From: RFSX01 sp964495785
GTDB lineage: Bacteria > Bacteroidota > Bacteroidia > Chitinophagales > Saprospiraceae
NCBI GenBank assembly: GCA_964495785.1
Contig: CAZBXL010000111.1
Span: forward strand, 1-7,763
Direction: 5' to 3'
DNA length: 7,763 nucleotides
The translations under genes were made by a program, and so were the position numbers. The notes under the pieces are model-generated. The model was not told where the DNA came from and did not search any database. It worked only from the letters and a program-made list of their open reading frames with translations. Position 1 is the stretch's first letter; every line of letters begins with the position of its first letter. Positions 1 through 7,433 of this stretch are shown in pieces.

Positions 1-31
1 TAAAATCAATTAAATTCATCCTCTGTCAGAC

Positions 32-1825
32 ATGAGGAATAGAATTTATAATATAAAAATCGCCTTAATTACTGTAATCTGTATGATTGTGGTTATCAGT
101 CCTGCATTTGCAGGTGATAAGAGTGATGGGCTAAAGTTTGGTTTCTGGGAAGTTATTCAGATTGCAGGAGCCTTAGCCTTTTTTGTATTCGGTATGAAGA
201 TGATGAGTGACGGGATACAGCGGGCTGCTGGATCACAACTAAGAAACATCCTCAGAACAATGACTCGTAATAGGTTCTTGGGTGTATTTACGGGATTTAT
301 TACTACCGCCTTAGTGCAGTCATCATCGGCGACTACTGTGATGACCGTATCATTCGTTAATGCAGGCTTACTGACACTTGTAGAATCTGCGGGAGTAATG
401 ATGGGAGCTAATGTCGGTACGACAATTACAGGTTGGATTGTATCACTCTTAGGATTCAAACTAAAGCTATCTTCTTATTCTATTCCATTATTTGCGATAG
501 GAGTACCGATGCTCTTTTCTAAAAAGGGGAGATTCAAATACTGGGGAGAATTCTTAGTCGGGTTTGCAATTTTATTTTTAGGCTTAAGTTATCTGAAAGA
601 TGCAGTGCCAGACATTAAGGGCAATGCTGAAGTACTGAACTTTTTATCAAATTTTACGCAGTATGGTTTTTTCTCTCGTGTCTTTTTTGTTTTCGTAGGT
701 ACACTGACGACGATATTAGTGCAGTCGTCATCTGCAGCGATGGCTATAACATTGACTATGAGTGCACAAGGTTGGCTTCCTTTTGAAGTCGCCGCTGCTA
801 TGATATTAGGAGAAAATATCGGGACGACAATTACTGCAGAGATCGCATCTCTTGTAGGTAATACAGCAGCTAAACGTTCAGCCAGAATTCACTCTATGTT
901 TAACATCATAGGCGTGATATGGATGGTCATCTTGTTGCCCTTTGTGCTGCCAATTCTTTCAAGTATTATACAGACCTTATTTGGGATTACAGACCCTTTT
1001 ACTCACGGAGAGTCGATGCCTATTGCATTAGCCGCCTTTCACACTTTCTTTAACGTCACCAATGTTGTACTGATGCTGGGTTTTGTACCGCTATTAGTCA
1101 AAGTTGCAATATGGACGGTAAAAGAAAAAGGTGGCGAAGAAGAAGATATTGCAAGATTACAGTTCATAAACTCTGCAAATAGGACACCAGAATTAGCCAC
1201 TGTAGAATTACAAAAAGAGATTGCCCGATACGGAGACATTACAGGTCGCATGTTGGGTTTTTCTCGTAGTCTAATCAACTCAACAGATGAGACGGAAATG
1301 AGCACAATGATACAAAAGCTCGAAAAATACGAGGAGATCACTGATAAGTTTGAGAAAGAAATAACAGAATATATTACTAATCTTTCTGATAATGAAATGA
1401 CACATAAGACAAGTGTCAGATTACGTAGCTTCTTTAATATCTGCAATGATTTAGAACGTATAGGTGATATATTTTATCAACTTTCTAAAACGATGGAAGA
1501 CAAACTCAATCGTAAAATTTATTTTCTTCCAGAGCAACGTAATCAATTAAATGAACTACTGGAGATAGTTAATAGAGCATTTGAAGAAACAAATTATAAT
1601 CTCAACCTGAGAAGCTATGATGAAGTCAACTTATCAAAATCTTATGCCTTAGAAGACGAGATAAATACGAAAAGAAATGCCATGAGATCTTACAATAGCG
1701 CTAATCTTGAGAACAAAGATTACAACCCCAATTCTGCATTGATATTCACCATATTATTTTCTTCTTTAGAGAGAGTCGGTGATCATCTTGTAAATATAAA
1801 TGAGTCTGCTGCGGGAGAAATATAA
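32..1825 (+). CDS. Na+/phosphate cotransporter family protein with C-terminal PhoU domain
   Basis: Predicted inner-membrane sodium-dependent phosphate transporter of the bacterial NptA/YjbB-like branch of the Na/Pi cotransporter (SLC34-type) family, 597 aa. Residues 1-27 look like a signal peptide or first membrane helix, with a possible cleavage site at AFA|GD. Two inverted Na_Pi_cotrans repeats follow. Each carries the hallmark QSSSA motif (QSSSATT 96-102, QSSSAAM 231-237) and a glycine-rich loop (GANVGTTITG 125-134, GENIGTTITAE 260-270). Further helices run to about residue 362. Residues about 390-593 form a helical PhoU-like domain with the paired motifs NDLERIGD (472-479) and SLERVGDH (578-585). 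This length and fusion are usual for Bacteroidota members. The ATG at 32 gives the only start with a full hydrophobic leader. Only 31 bases precede it, so its promoter cannot be judged. It converges on the chrA gene. Family assignment is firm. Phosphate as substrate, and import rather than export, are inferred from the family. Confidence 0.93.
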   Translation: MRNRIYNIKIALITVICMIVVISPAFAGDKSDGLKFGFWEVIQIAGALAFFVFGMKMMSDGIQRAAGSQLRNILRTMTRNRFLGVFTGFITTALVQSSSATTVMTVSFVNAGLLTLVESAGVMMGANVGTTITGWIVSLLGFKLKLSSYSIPLFAIGVPMLFSKKGRFKYWGEFLVGFAILFLGLSYLKDAVPDIKGNAEVLNFLSNFTQYGFFSRVFFVFVGTLTTILVQSSSAAMAITLTMSAQGWLPFEVAAAMILGENIGTTITAEIASLVGNTAAKRSARIHSMFNIIGVIWMVILLPFVLPILSSIIQTLFGITDPFTHGESMPIALAAFHTFFNVTNVVLMLGFVPLLVKVAIWTVKEKGGEEEDIARLQFINSANRTPELATVELQKEIARYGDITGRMLGFSRSLINSTDETEMSTMIQKLEKYEEITDKFEKEITEYITNLSDNEMTHKTSVRLRSFFNICNDLERIGDIFYQLSKTMEDKLNRKIYFLPEQRNQLNELLEIVNRAFEETNYNLNLRSYDEVNLSKSYALEDEINTKRNAMRSYNSANLENKDYNPNSALIFTILFSSLERVGDHLVNINESAAGEI

Positions 1826-1854
1826 AAGTCCTCTCAAGAAAAACCCTTTAAGGC

Positions 1855-3165
1855 TTAAGCTAAAATAAAGTAATATATCAAGCCAAAAAGTGCACTGATT
1901 CCTATCCATAAAATCATGCTAAGTTTATATCGATACATAGCAATAAAAGAAATCATCACCCATACCAGAGTTACAAGGTCCAAGCCCCTAACAGAAACGT
2001 CAATAGGAAAAAGAACAGCGGCCCCTAAGTAAATTGTCAGATTCAGAATAACTCCTACTACAGCTGCGGTGACAAGACTGAGGATTTCTTTGATGAGCTT
2101 GTTCTCTTGAGTCCGTTCAATGATAGGCCCTCCTATTAATATAAATAAGAAGCAAGGTAGAAATGTATAAAAGGTTGTCATCATCAATCCTGCGGCCCCC
2201 ATTGCTAGTGATCCACCAAAGTGATTATACCCAGCCATAAACCCCACAAAAACCAATACCATAACGAGCGGTCCTGGCGTTGTCTCTCCCAAGGCTAATC
2301 CATCAATCATTTGTAATTTAGACAACCAAGCAAACTGCTCAACACTGACTTGAGCTACATATGGCAGTACTGCGTAGGCACCACCAAAAGTTACAAATGC
2401 AGCCTTAGTAAAAAACAAAGATAGCGTCGACCAAAACTGAAAATCACTTTTTAAATAATAGATTATCAATAGAGGAATGCTCCACATAACGAGTGCTATA
2501 CTGATTTGCTTGATCAACTTTGGTAAATGAAACCCAGCTACTAATGACTTTGTATATTTATTAATATAATAATTTTCTTCTTCGAGATCAAACTGTACGA
2601 GTACCTTGCTATTGACTTGTAGTATGGTAGGATATAGTTGTCTACATATCAATGCTACCACAATAGCTCCTATGATTATAATAGGAAATGCAATATTGAA
2701 AAAGTAAATACAGATAAATGCAGCCAAAGCAACAACATAGTGAAATGGGCTTAACAAAGATTTCTTACCGATCTTAATTAATGCTAAAATAACAATAGCG
2801 ATAATCGCTGGCTTCAATCCGTTAAAGGCCGCATATACCCACGGTAGATTACCATAACTTACATAGACAGCACTTAAGCCCAATAGTATAAACATAGAAG
2901 GTAATACGAATAGAATACCCGCTGCAAGACCTCCACGAGTACCATGTATCATCCACCCTATGTAGGTAGCTAATTGCTGAGCTTCAGGCCCAGGCAGTAT
3001 CATGCTATAATTCAGAGCATTGAGAAATTTGCTATCACTAATCCATTTTTTCTTCTCTACTAAAAACTCATGCATTATAGAAATCTGTCCTGCAGGTCCT
3101 CCAAAACTTATAAAGCCTAACTTAAACCAAAATATAAGTGCTTCTTTGAAAGAGGGCTTTTTCAT
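1855..3165 (-). CDS. chrA: Chromate transporter, long two-domain ChrA type
   Basis: Predicted inner-membrane anion transporter of the CHR superfamily; the 436 aa length fits the long, two-domain form. The N-terminal CHR domain (about 6-180) carries FGGP (21-24) and LPGPEAQQLATYIGW (57-71). The C-terminal CHR domain (about 245-435) repeats the pattern as TFGGAYAVLPYV (259-270) and TTPGP (295-299). About ten or more hydrophobic segments are visible, split by a polar linker near 190-215. Characterised ChrA proteins export chromate and lower its toxicity. Many homologues have no tested substrate, and sulfate or other oxyanions are possible. No chrB, chrF or other chromate regulator is visible in the window. 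It is the last gene of the minus-strand block, 109 bases after the MFS gene, and may be co-transcribed or have its own promoter. No clear TAnnTTTG element was seen before it. The family is certain; the substrate is inferred. Confidence 0.92.
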   Translation of the reverse strand: MKKPSFKEALIFWFKLGFISFGGPAGQISIMHEFLVEKKKWISDSKFLNALNYSMILPGPEAQQLATYIGWMIHGTRGGLAAGILFVLPSMFILLGLSAVYVSYGNLPWVYAAFNGLKPAIIAIVILALIKIGKKSLLSPFHYVVALAAFICIYFFNIAFPIIIIGAIVVALICRQLYPTILQVNSKVLVQFDLEEENYYINKYTKSLVAGFHLPKLIKQISIALVMWSIPLLIIYYLKSDFQFWSTLSLFFTKAAFVTFGGAYAVLPYVAQVSVEQFAWLSKLQMIDGLALGETTPGPLVMVLVFVGFMAGYNHFGGSLAMGAAGLMMTTFYTFLPCFLFILIGGPIIERTQENKLIKEILSLVTAAVVGVILNLTIYLGAAVLFPIDVSVRGLDLVTLVWVMISFIAMYRYKLSMILWIGISALFGLIYYFILA

Positions 3166-3274
3166 AATGTAAATTTATGTAATTATGTAGGATGGGTCAG
3201 AACATAATTCATAAGATAAAGGCATAGACAGAGCTCATAAGGGAGAATCTTGATTGTAGGATTTAGATAATTAA

Positions 3275-4462
3275 TTACACACTTATAATTTTATTCCTCT
3301 TATTACATAAAGCTAATAATCCTAGTATCGGACCTATAGCTAAAATCATGATATAGATCGGCGACTCGAAACAACTTCTCATCTCATTGATCAATTGGAT
3401 ACTGACTATGGTTATAAAAAATCCTATGGAATTGACAATAGTGAGGGCAGTACCTTTGAGTTCGGTGGGTGCATTCTGTGCCACCAAAGTTGAGAAAAGT
3501 GGTGAGTCCGCGATAACGACCATACCCCAAAAAAGAAGAAATATTATAAATACACTTTGGGATTCCTGCAAAAATATTAACGGTGCAGTCAGACAACAAA
3601 TGCACGACATCAAAAGCGTTGTCTTAGCTATAAATTTAGTCCCCATCTTATGGGATAAGTAACCTCCTATAACACAAGCCGGTCCCCCAATAGAAATGAT
3701 CAAGAAAGATAGTAGTGGAATATTATAATATGCATTAGGATATAACTCAAGATAGAATTGCAGCATAATCGGAACGAAAGTCCAGAATGCATACAACTCC
3801 CACATATGACCAAAATATCCAAATGCTGCGGAGCGAAAATCAGGTCTACTAAATATATATCTTATTGCAGATAAGTCTATCTTCTGACTCATACGACGAT
3901 GAGGACCATCAGGTACTAAGGCAATCATCATAACTCCCCCTAAGGTCGCCAACGCTGATGTTGCTATAAATATAAATTTCCATGAGAAGCTGCCAGCCAT
4001 GTCCTTAAGGAGATGAGGAAAAGCCGTACCTATCACTAAAGCTCCCACCAAGAAACCAAGTGACTTGCCTAAGCCTTTCTCAAAATAATCAGAAGCAATT
4101 TTCATCCCGACGGGATAAATACCTGCTAAAAAAAAGCCAGTCAAAAAACGCAATGCAAGAATACTCACAAGTGTATTACCGTCCCAAATTACAGCCAGGT
4201 CAAATGCAGCTCCTAAAAGAGCACAAATAAAAAATACTTTGGATGGAGAATACCTATCTGCAACTGATAAGAAAGCAAAAATCAGAGTCCCTGAGATAAA
4301 TCCAAACTGTACCGCAGAAGTCAGATTACCTAAGGCACTCTCTTGTAGTCCAAAGTTGAGCACCAACTCATGAATAACACCATTACTTGCAAACCATAGT
4401 GATGTACAAAAGAACTGGGCGATAACAATAGTCGGAAGTATATACTTAGGAATATGTTTCAT
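3275..4462 (-). CDS. MFS transporter, substrate unknown
   Basis: A 395 aa major facilitator superfamily protein in the inner membrane, with about twelve hydrophobic segments. The N-terminal half has a degenerate motif A between helices 2 and 3 (SVADRYSPSKV, 66-76), with the ADR core at 68-70. Helix 4 and its flank read RFLTGFFLAGIYPVGMKIAS (105-124). The second half has a second motif-A-like loop (GGYLSHKMGTK, 266-276) and a conserved stretch, TELKGTALTIVNSIGFF (333-349). A polar central loop lies at about 184-212. Length and layout are complete. I recognise it as a general MFS drug/anion/metabolite carrier seen in Bacteroidota, but cannot name its substrate. It lies 78 bases downstream of uxuA on the same strand, so a sugar-acid carrier is one possibility. 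The chrA gene downstream makes an anion exporter another. Neither is shown by the sequence. Confidence 0.88.
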   Translation of the reverse strand: MKHIPKYILPTIVIAQFFCTSLWFASNGVIHELVLNFGLQESALGNLTSAVQFGFISGTLIFAFLSVADRYSPSKVFFICALLGAAFDLAVIWDGNTLVSILALRFLTGFFLAGIYPVGMKIASDYFEKGLGKSLGFLVGALVIGTAFPHLLKDMAGSFSWKFIFIATSALATLGGVMMIALVPDGPHRRMSQKIDLSAIRYIFSRPDFRSAAFGYFGHMWELYAFWTFVPIMLQFYLELYPNAYYNIPLLSFLIISIGGPACVIGGYLSHKMGTKFIAKTTLLMSCICCLTAPLIFLQESQSVFIIFLLFWGMVVIADSPLFSTLVAQNAPTELKGTALTIVNSIGFFITIVSIQLINEMRSCFESPIYIMILAIGPILGLLALCNKRNKIISV

Positions 4463-4514
4463 TAATTATAAAGTAGAACTCAAAATAATGAAACCTAAGG
4501 CGATAACTTGTCGC

Positions 4515-4539
4515 GAAAAAATAAGTATTGAAAAAATAC
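4515..4539 (-). terminator. Weak terminator-like hairpin with T-run after uxuA
   Basis: Just after the uxuA stop codon, read on the minus strand, a 5-bp stem (GTATT/AATAC, plus positions 4535-4539 and 4525-4529) encloses a 5-base loop. It is followed by TTATTTTTT (4524-4516). The stem has a single G-C pair, so it is weak. It may slow or partly end transcription between uxuA and the MFS gene, but could be chance in AT-rich DNA. Confidence 0.25.
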
Positions 4540-4540
4540 A

Positions 4541-5722
4541 TCAAGACGCTTGCTCAGACCGAATAATTCCTAATTCCAAACCACGTAATTCTGCTAAGCC
4601 TCTTAACCGACCGATAGCAGAATAACCAGGATTTGTTTGTTTGTTAATATCATCTAACATCTTATGACCATGATCAGGTCTCATTGGGATATGACAATTT
4701 TGTGCAGCAGCGGCAATTAACAATTGTTTCATCACGGCGTACATATCTACGTCTCCATCTAAGTGATCTGCCTCATAGAAATTACCATCATCATCTCTCT
4801 TAGTCGCTCTGAGGTGTATGAAGTGTATCCTATCACTAAATTTCTCAACCATACCCGCTAAATTATTATCCGGTCTTACACCAAAAGATCCGGTACAGAA
4901 ACATAAGCCATTATAGCTTGACTGAACATTCTCAAATATATACTCTACATCAGCTTGAGTGCTCATTACTCTCGGTAATCCCAACAAAGGAAAAGGAGGA
5001 TCATCAGGGTGAATAGCCAGCTTGACATTTGCTTGCTCAGCCACAGGAACTATTTGTTGTAAGAAGTAAACCAAATTACTTTTTAATGTATCAGCGTCTA
5101 TGTTATCATAAGTATTTAAAATAGCTTGAAAATTATCCAATTCTAAAATACCTTCTGTTGTTCCACCTGGCAAGCCTGCAATTATATTTTTGGTTAACTT
5201 CTCTTTATCATTCTCAGTCAGCTGAGAAAAATATTTCTTTGCCTCATCGATTTCGGATTGGATATAATCCTGCTCAGCATTTGGTCTATTGAGTATATAT
5301 AAATCGAATGCTGCGAAAGCGGCTTTTTCAAAATACAAAGCCGTAGAACCATCTGGCATTTTCTTATCTAACTCCGTACGTGACCAATCTAAGACCGGCA
5401 TAAAATTATAAGTAACAATTCTAATATCACACTCTGATAGGTTGATAATAGACTGCTTATAATTCTCAATGTACTTTCTGTAGAGACCAGACTGTCTTTT
5501 AATATCTTCGTGCACAGGTATGCTCTCAGCAACAGACCACACTAGTCCTGCAGTCTCTATCTCATGCTTACGCTTCTGTATCTCTTCTACCGTCCATACA
5601 TCACCGTTAGGAATATGATGTAGTGCAGTCACTATACCCGTAGCGCCTGCTTGTCTGATATCAGAAAGCGTAACGCCATCATCTGGCCCGTACCAGCGCC
5701 AAGTTTGTTCAAGTGTTTTCAT
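4541..5722 (-). CDS. uxuA: Mannonate dehydratase UxuA
   Basis: Cytoplasmic enzyme (EC 4.2.1.8) that dehydrates D-mannonate to 2-dehydro-3-deoxy-D-gluconate in glucuronate breakdown. At 393 aa it has nearly the length of the E. coli enzyme. It matches the family throughout: EQTWRWYGPDD at 5-15, QAGATGIVTALHHIPNGDVW at 24-43, and YNFMPVLDWSRTELD at 105-119. The likely metal-binding residues of this Mn2+/Fe2+ TIM-barrel family are all present: His238 in IHPDDPP, Cys276 in CFCTGSFG, His303 in HLRATKRD and Asp350 in MRPDHGH. The C-terminal signature NPGYSAIGRLRGLAELRG (364-381) is intact. The ATG chosen gives a short MKTL lead before the conserved EQTW. It starts 34 bases after the NYN gene and a TAnnTTTG element sits just before it. 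The usual partners (uxaC, uxuB, kdgK, kdgA, exuR) are not in the window, which is unusual. The function is confidently assigned. Confidence 0.97.
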   Translation of the reverse strand: MKTLEQTWRWYGPDDGVTLSDIRQAGATGIVTALHHIPNGDVWTVEEIQKRKHEIETAGLVWSVAESIPVHEDIKRQSGLYRKYIENYKQSIINLSECDIRIVTYNFMPVLDWSRTELDKKMPDGSTALYFEKAAFAAFDLYILNRPNAEQDYIQSEIDEAKKYFSQLTENDKEKLTKNIIAGLPGGTTEGILELDNFQAILNTYDNIDADTLKSNLVYFLQQIVPVAEQANVKLAIHPDDPPFPLLGLPRVMSTQADVEYIFENVQSSYNGLCFCTGSFGVRPDNNLAGMVEKFSDRIHFIHLRATKRDDDGNFYEADHLDGDVDMYAVMKQLLIAAAAQNCHIPMRPDHGHKMLDDINKQTNPGYSAIGRLRGLAELRGLELGIIRSEQAS

Positions 5723-5751
5723 TACATATTTTATATGACGTAATTCACTAT

Positions 5752-5759
5752 CAAATTTA
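5752..5759 (-). promoter_or_regulatory. Candidate Bacteroidota -7 element before uxuA
   Basis: On the minus strand this reads TAAATTTG, an exact fit to the Bacteroidota primary sigma factor -7 consensus TAnnTTTG. It lies 29 bases before the uxuA start and overlaps the stop codon of the NYN gene. I see no matching TTG at the -33 position, so it may be weak or a chance match. If real, uxuA could be transcribed independently of the gene before it. Confidence 0.3.
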
Positions 5760-6521
5760 TGACTTCTTAGCTCTTCCTTTACGCTTAACTATATTCTTAA
5801 CATAGATTAGCTTGTATCTACTATTAGCACTTTCACGGCGTTCTACCTCAAAACTACCAATAGACTTAATCAATGGTGTCAGCTTTTCAAAACCATAATT
5901 TCTTGAGTCAAAATTAGGTCTCTTTTTCAATAAGAGGCTACCTACATCTCCAAGAAATGCCCAGCCCTCCTCGTCTGACAAATCAGATATGGTGGAGGCA
6001 ATGAATTTTATATCTTTCCGTGTGATTTTATCTAAGCTTTGTTTGGTCTTTTCGGTTTCGGTTGCGTCTTCTTTCTTTTCGGATTGATTTCTTATGATCT
6101 CGACATAGATGAATTTATCACAAGCTACGATGAATGGATTTGGGGTTTTCTTCTCCCCTATTCCGATAACCTGCATACCTGCCTCTCGCAGCCGTGTCGC
6201 TAATCTTGTAAAATCACTATCACTTGACACGAGACAAAATCCGTTGACTTTCTCTGAATATAATATATCCATGGCATCTATGATCATCGCAGAGTCCGTG
6301 GCGTTCTTTCCTGTCGTATATCCGTACTGCTGTATTGGCGTGATGGCATTCTGTAGCAGAAGATTTTTCCACTTAGAAAGATGGGGCTTCGTCCAATCTC
6401 CATAGATTCTTTTTATTGTAGGATTACCATACTTAGCAATCTCTTCCATCATTTCTTTGACATGAGCAGAGGGTATATTATCTCCGTCTATAAGCACGGC
6501 TATATTTAAGTTCTTATCCAT
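5757..6521 (-). CDS. NYN-domain protein with C-terminal LOTUS/OST-HTH domain
   Basis: A predicted soluble 254 aa protein with an N-terminal NYN domain (about 5-142, PIN-like RNase fold, LabA/MARF1-related). The conserved acidic residues expected for metal binding are present: Asp12 and Asp14 in IDGDN (11-15), Asp76 in ATDSAM, and Asp101 and Asp103 in SSDSDF (99-104). GDW (41-43) is also typical. A charged linker (145-168, rich in Lys, Glu and Thr) leads to a LOTUS/OST-HTH-like domain (about 168-243), recognised by GWAFLGDVGSLLLKKRP (186-202) and YGFEKLTPLIKSIG (209-222). The tail KRKGRAKKS is strongly basic. In this family the NYN part is thought to cut RNA and the LOTUS part to bind RNA or G-quadruplexes; no bacterial target is known to me. 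Upstream of the ATG the minus strand is A-rich without a Shine-Dalgarno site, as is common in Bacteroidota. It is the first gene of the minus-strand block, and a link to sugar-acid metabolism is not evident. Confidence 0.88.
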   Translation of the reverse strand: MDKNLNIAVLIDGDNIPSAHVKEMMEEIAKYGNPTIKRIYGDWTKPHLSKWKNLLLQNAITPIQQYGYTTGKNATDSAMIIDAMDILYSEKVNGFCLVSSDSDFTRLATRLREAGMQVIGIGEKKTPNPFIVACDKFIYVEIIRNQSEKKEDATETEKTKQSLDKITRKDIKFIASTISDLSDEEGWAFLGDVGSLLLKKRPNFDSRNYGFEKLTPLIKSIGSFEVERRESANSRYKLIYVKNIVKRKGRAKKS

Positions 6522-6849
6522 TTTATGTTTTTGTTTTATTTATACCTTCCTTACCATTTATAAATCAGTAAATAGACTAATTATATCTAATTGCCTTTAA
6601 TAGTAGCAATTTAACCTTATTTAAATGCTTAATTATATAATTGAAAATCGATTATCTTATTTTATTAACCTATCGGATATAATAGAGATAAAAGTTTGAG
6701 TAATTAATGAGACTAAGAATTAAAATACCAATTTTTAAGGGTCTTATCCTACCTACATTGAAGGTAGAATAATTAATATTTGAAAATAATTAGCTTTTCT
6801 ACCAACCATTCTCTCTTAATAAGCAACATTAAGAATAGAAGCAATAATA
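6522..6849. other. AT-rich divergent intergenic region (328 bases)
   Basis: This region separates the minus-strand NYN gene from the plus-strand sigma factor gene and should hold both promoters. I see no long open frame, tRNA or convincing structured RNA in it. It contains a perfect AT-only palindrome, AATTATATAATT (6631-6642), a TATAAT hexamer on the plus strand (6678-6683) without a well-spaced -35 box, and an inverted repeat nearer the sigma gene. No exact TAnnTTTG element was found on either strand; near misses with wrong spacing lie at 6689-6698 and 6774-6782 on the plus strand. Confidence 0.6.
6763..6803. repeat. Inverted repeat upstream of the sigma factor gene
   Basis: GGTAGAA (6763-6769) and TTCTACC (6797-6803) form a perfect 7-bp inverted repeat with a 27-base spacer. 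A third copy of the core, CTACC, lies at 6749-6753 and pairs with GGTAG at 6763-6767. The right arm ends 46 bases before the sigma start codon, a plausible place for an operator or a 5' leader structure. Short repeats of this kind can arise by chance, so function is inference only. Confidence 0.3.
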
Positions 6850-7431
6850 ATGGAATTAGCTACTAATTATAAAACGAAACAGATAAAACCAACTTTGGGC
6901 ATAGAACGAAGGACAGAATCAGAGTTAATCAGAAGCGTAGCTTCAGGTAATCGATCTGCTCAGAAAGAACTATATCAAAAGTACTTTGGCAAAATGTCAG
7001 GTGTAGCCATCAGGTACACAAGGACCAAAGAAGAAGCTTATGAGGTGCTTAATGATGCCTTCATGAACGTATTCAGATCTATCAAAACCTATAAAGGCAC
7101 TGGTCAGCTTTCGGCTTGGATATACAAAATAGTGCTCAATACCACGTACGCTTATGCTCGCAAAAACTACAAAGTCAGCGAGATAAAAACAGAATTAAAA
7201 GCTAAAGATATCACTGTAGATAATGAAGCTATATCCAATATGGGCTTAACAGAAATATATAAAAGCATACAAAAACTTCCAGATTCTCATCGCTTAGTAT
7301 TCTCGATGTATGTATTAGATAATCTAAAGCACAAGGAAATCGCTAAGGAATTAAAAATCTCTGAGGGGACATCTAAATGGTATCTCTCATCAGCGAGAAT
7401 TAAATTACAAGAACTCTTAAAAGAAGCATAG
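6850..7431 (+). CDS. RNA polymerase sigma factor, sigma-70 family, ECF type
   Basis: A 193 aa alternative sigma factor that should direct RNA polymerase core to a small set of promoters. An N-terminal extension of about 20 residues precedes sigma region 2 (about 23-106). Region 2 includes RSAQKELYQKYFGKMSGVAI (35-54), the core-binding stretch EVLNDAFMNVFRSIKTYKG (65-83) and the -10-reading helix QLSAWIYKIVLNTTYAYARK (86-105). A linker at 107-132 leads to region 4 (about 133-190), with the family's LPDSHRLVFSMYVLD (143-157) and a helix-turn-helix HKEIAKELKISEGTSKWYLS (161-180). Regions 1 and 3 are lacking, which defines the ECF type. The ATG at 6850 is preceded by A-rich sequence (AATAATA) with no clear Shine-Dalgarno site. 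The next gene starts 2 bases after the stop codon, which indicates co-transcription and probably functional coupling. The subgroup and the inducing signal cannot be read from the sequence. Confidence 0.95.
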   Translation: MELATNYKTKQIKPTLGIERRTESELIRSVASGNRSAQKELYQKYFGKMSGVAIRYTRTKEEAYEVLNDAFMNVFRSIKTYKGTGQLSAWIYKIVLNTTYAYARKNYKVSEIKTELKAKDITVDNEAISNMGLTEIYKSIQKLPDSHRLVFSMYVLDNLKHKEIAKELKISEGTSKWYLSSARIKLQELLKEA

Positions 7432-7433
7432 AC

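Noticed and set aside
157..1446. Minus-strand open frames at 157-459 and 1039-1446
   Set aside because: They lie wholly inside the Na/Pi transporter gene, resemble no family I know and are explained as antisense frames of a real gene.
1841..1860. Possible terminator between the convergent genes (CCTTTAAGG, palindrome GCTTAAGC)
   Set aside because: The CCTT/AAGG stem leaves a one-base loop and the palindrome has none, so neither makes a credible intrinsic terminator.
3384..3662. Small overlapping open frames on both strands at 3384-3662
   Set aside because: They lie inside the MFS gene, whose full-length protein is well supported; no start signals or family features.
4500..4514. Hairpin GCGATA-ACT-TGTCGC between uxuA and the MFS gene
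   Set aside because: The 6-bp stem (one G-U pair) forms only in plus-strand RNA, where it is followed by A-rich sequence; on the transcribed minus strand it has a mismatch and no T-run right after it.
6109..6405. Plus-strand open frame of 98 codons
   Set aside because: It is antisense to the NYN domain, whose conserved acidic motifs lie in the other strand's frame.
6631..6642. Perfect 12-bp palindrome AATTATATAATT in the divergent intergenic region
   Set aside because: It consists only of A and T in a very AT-rich stretch and is likely by chance; noted within the intergenic entry but not called an operator.
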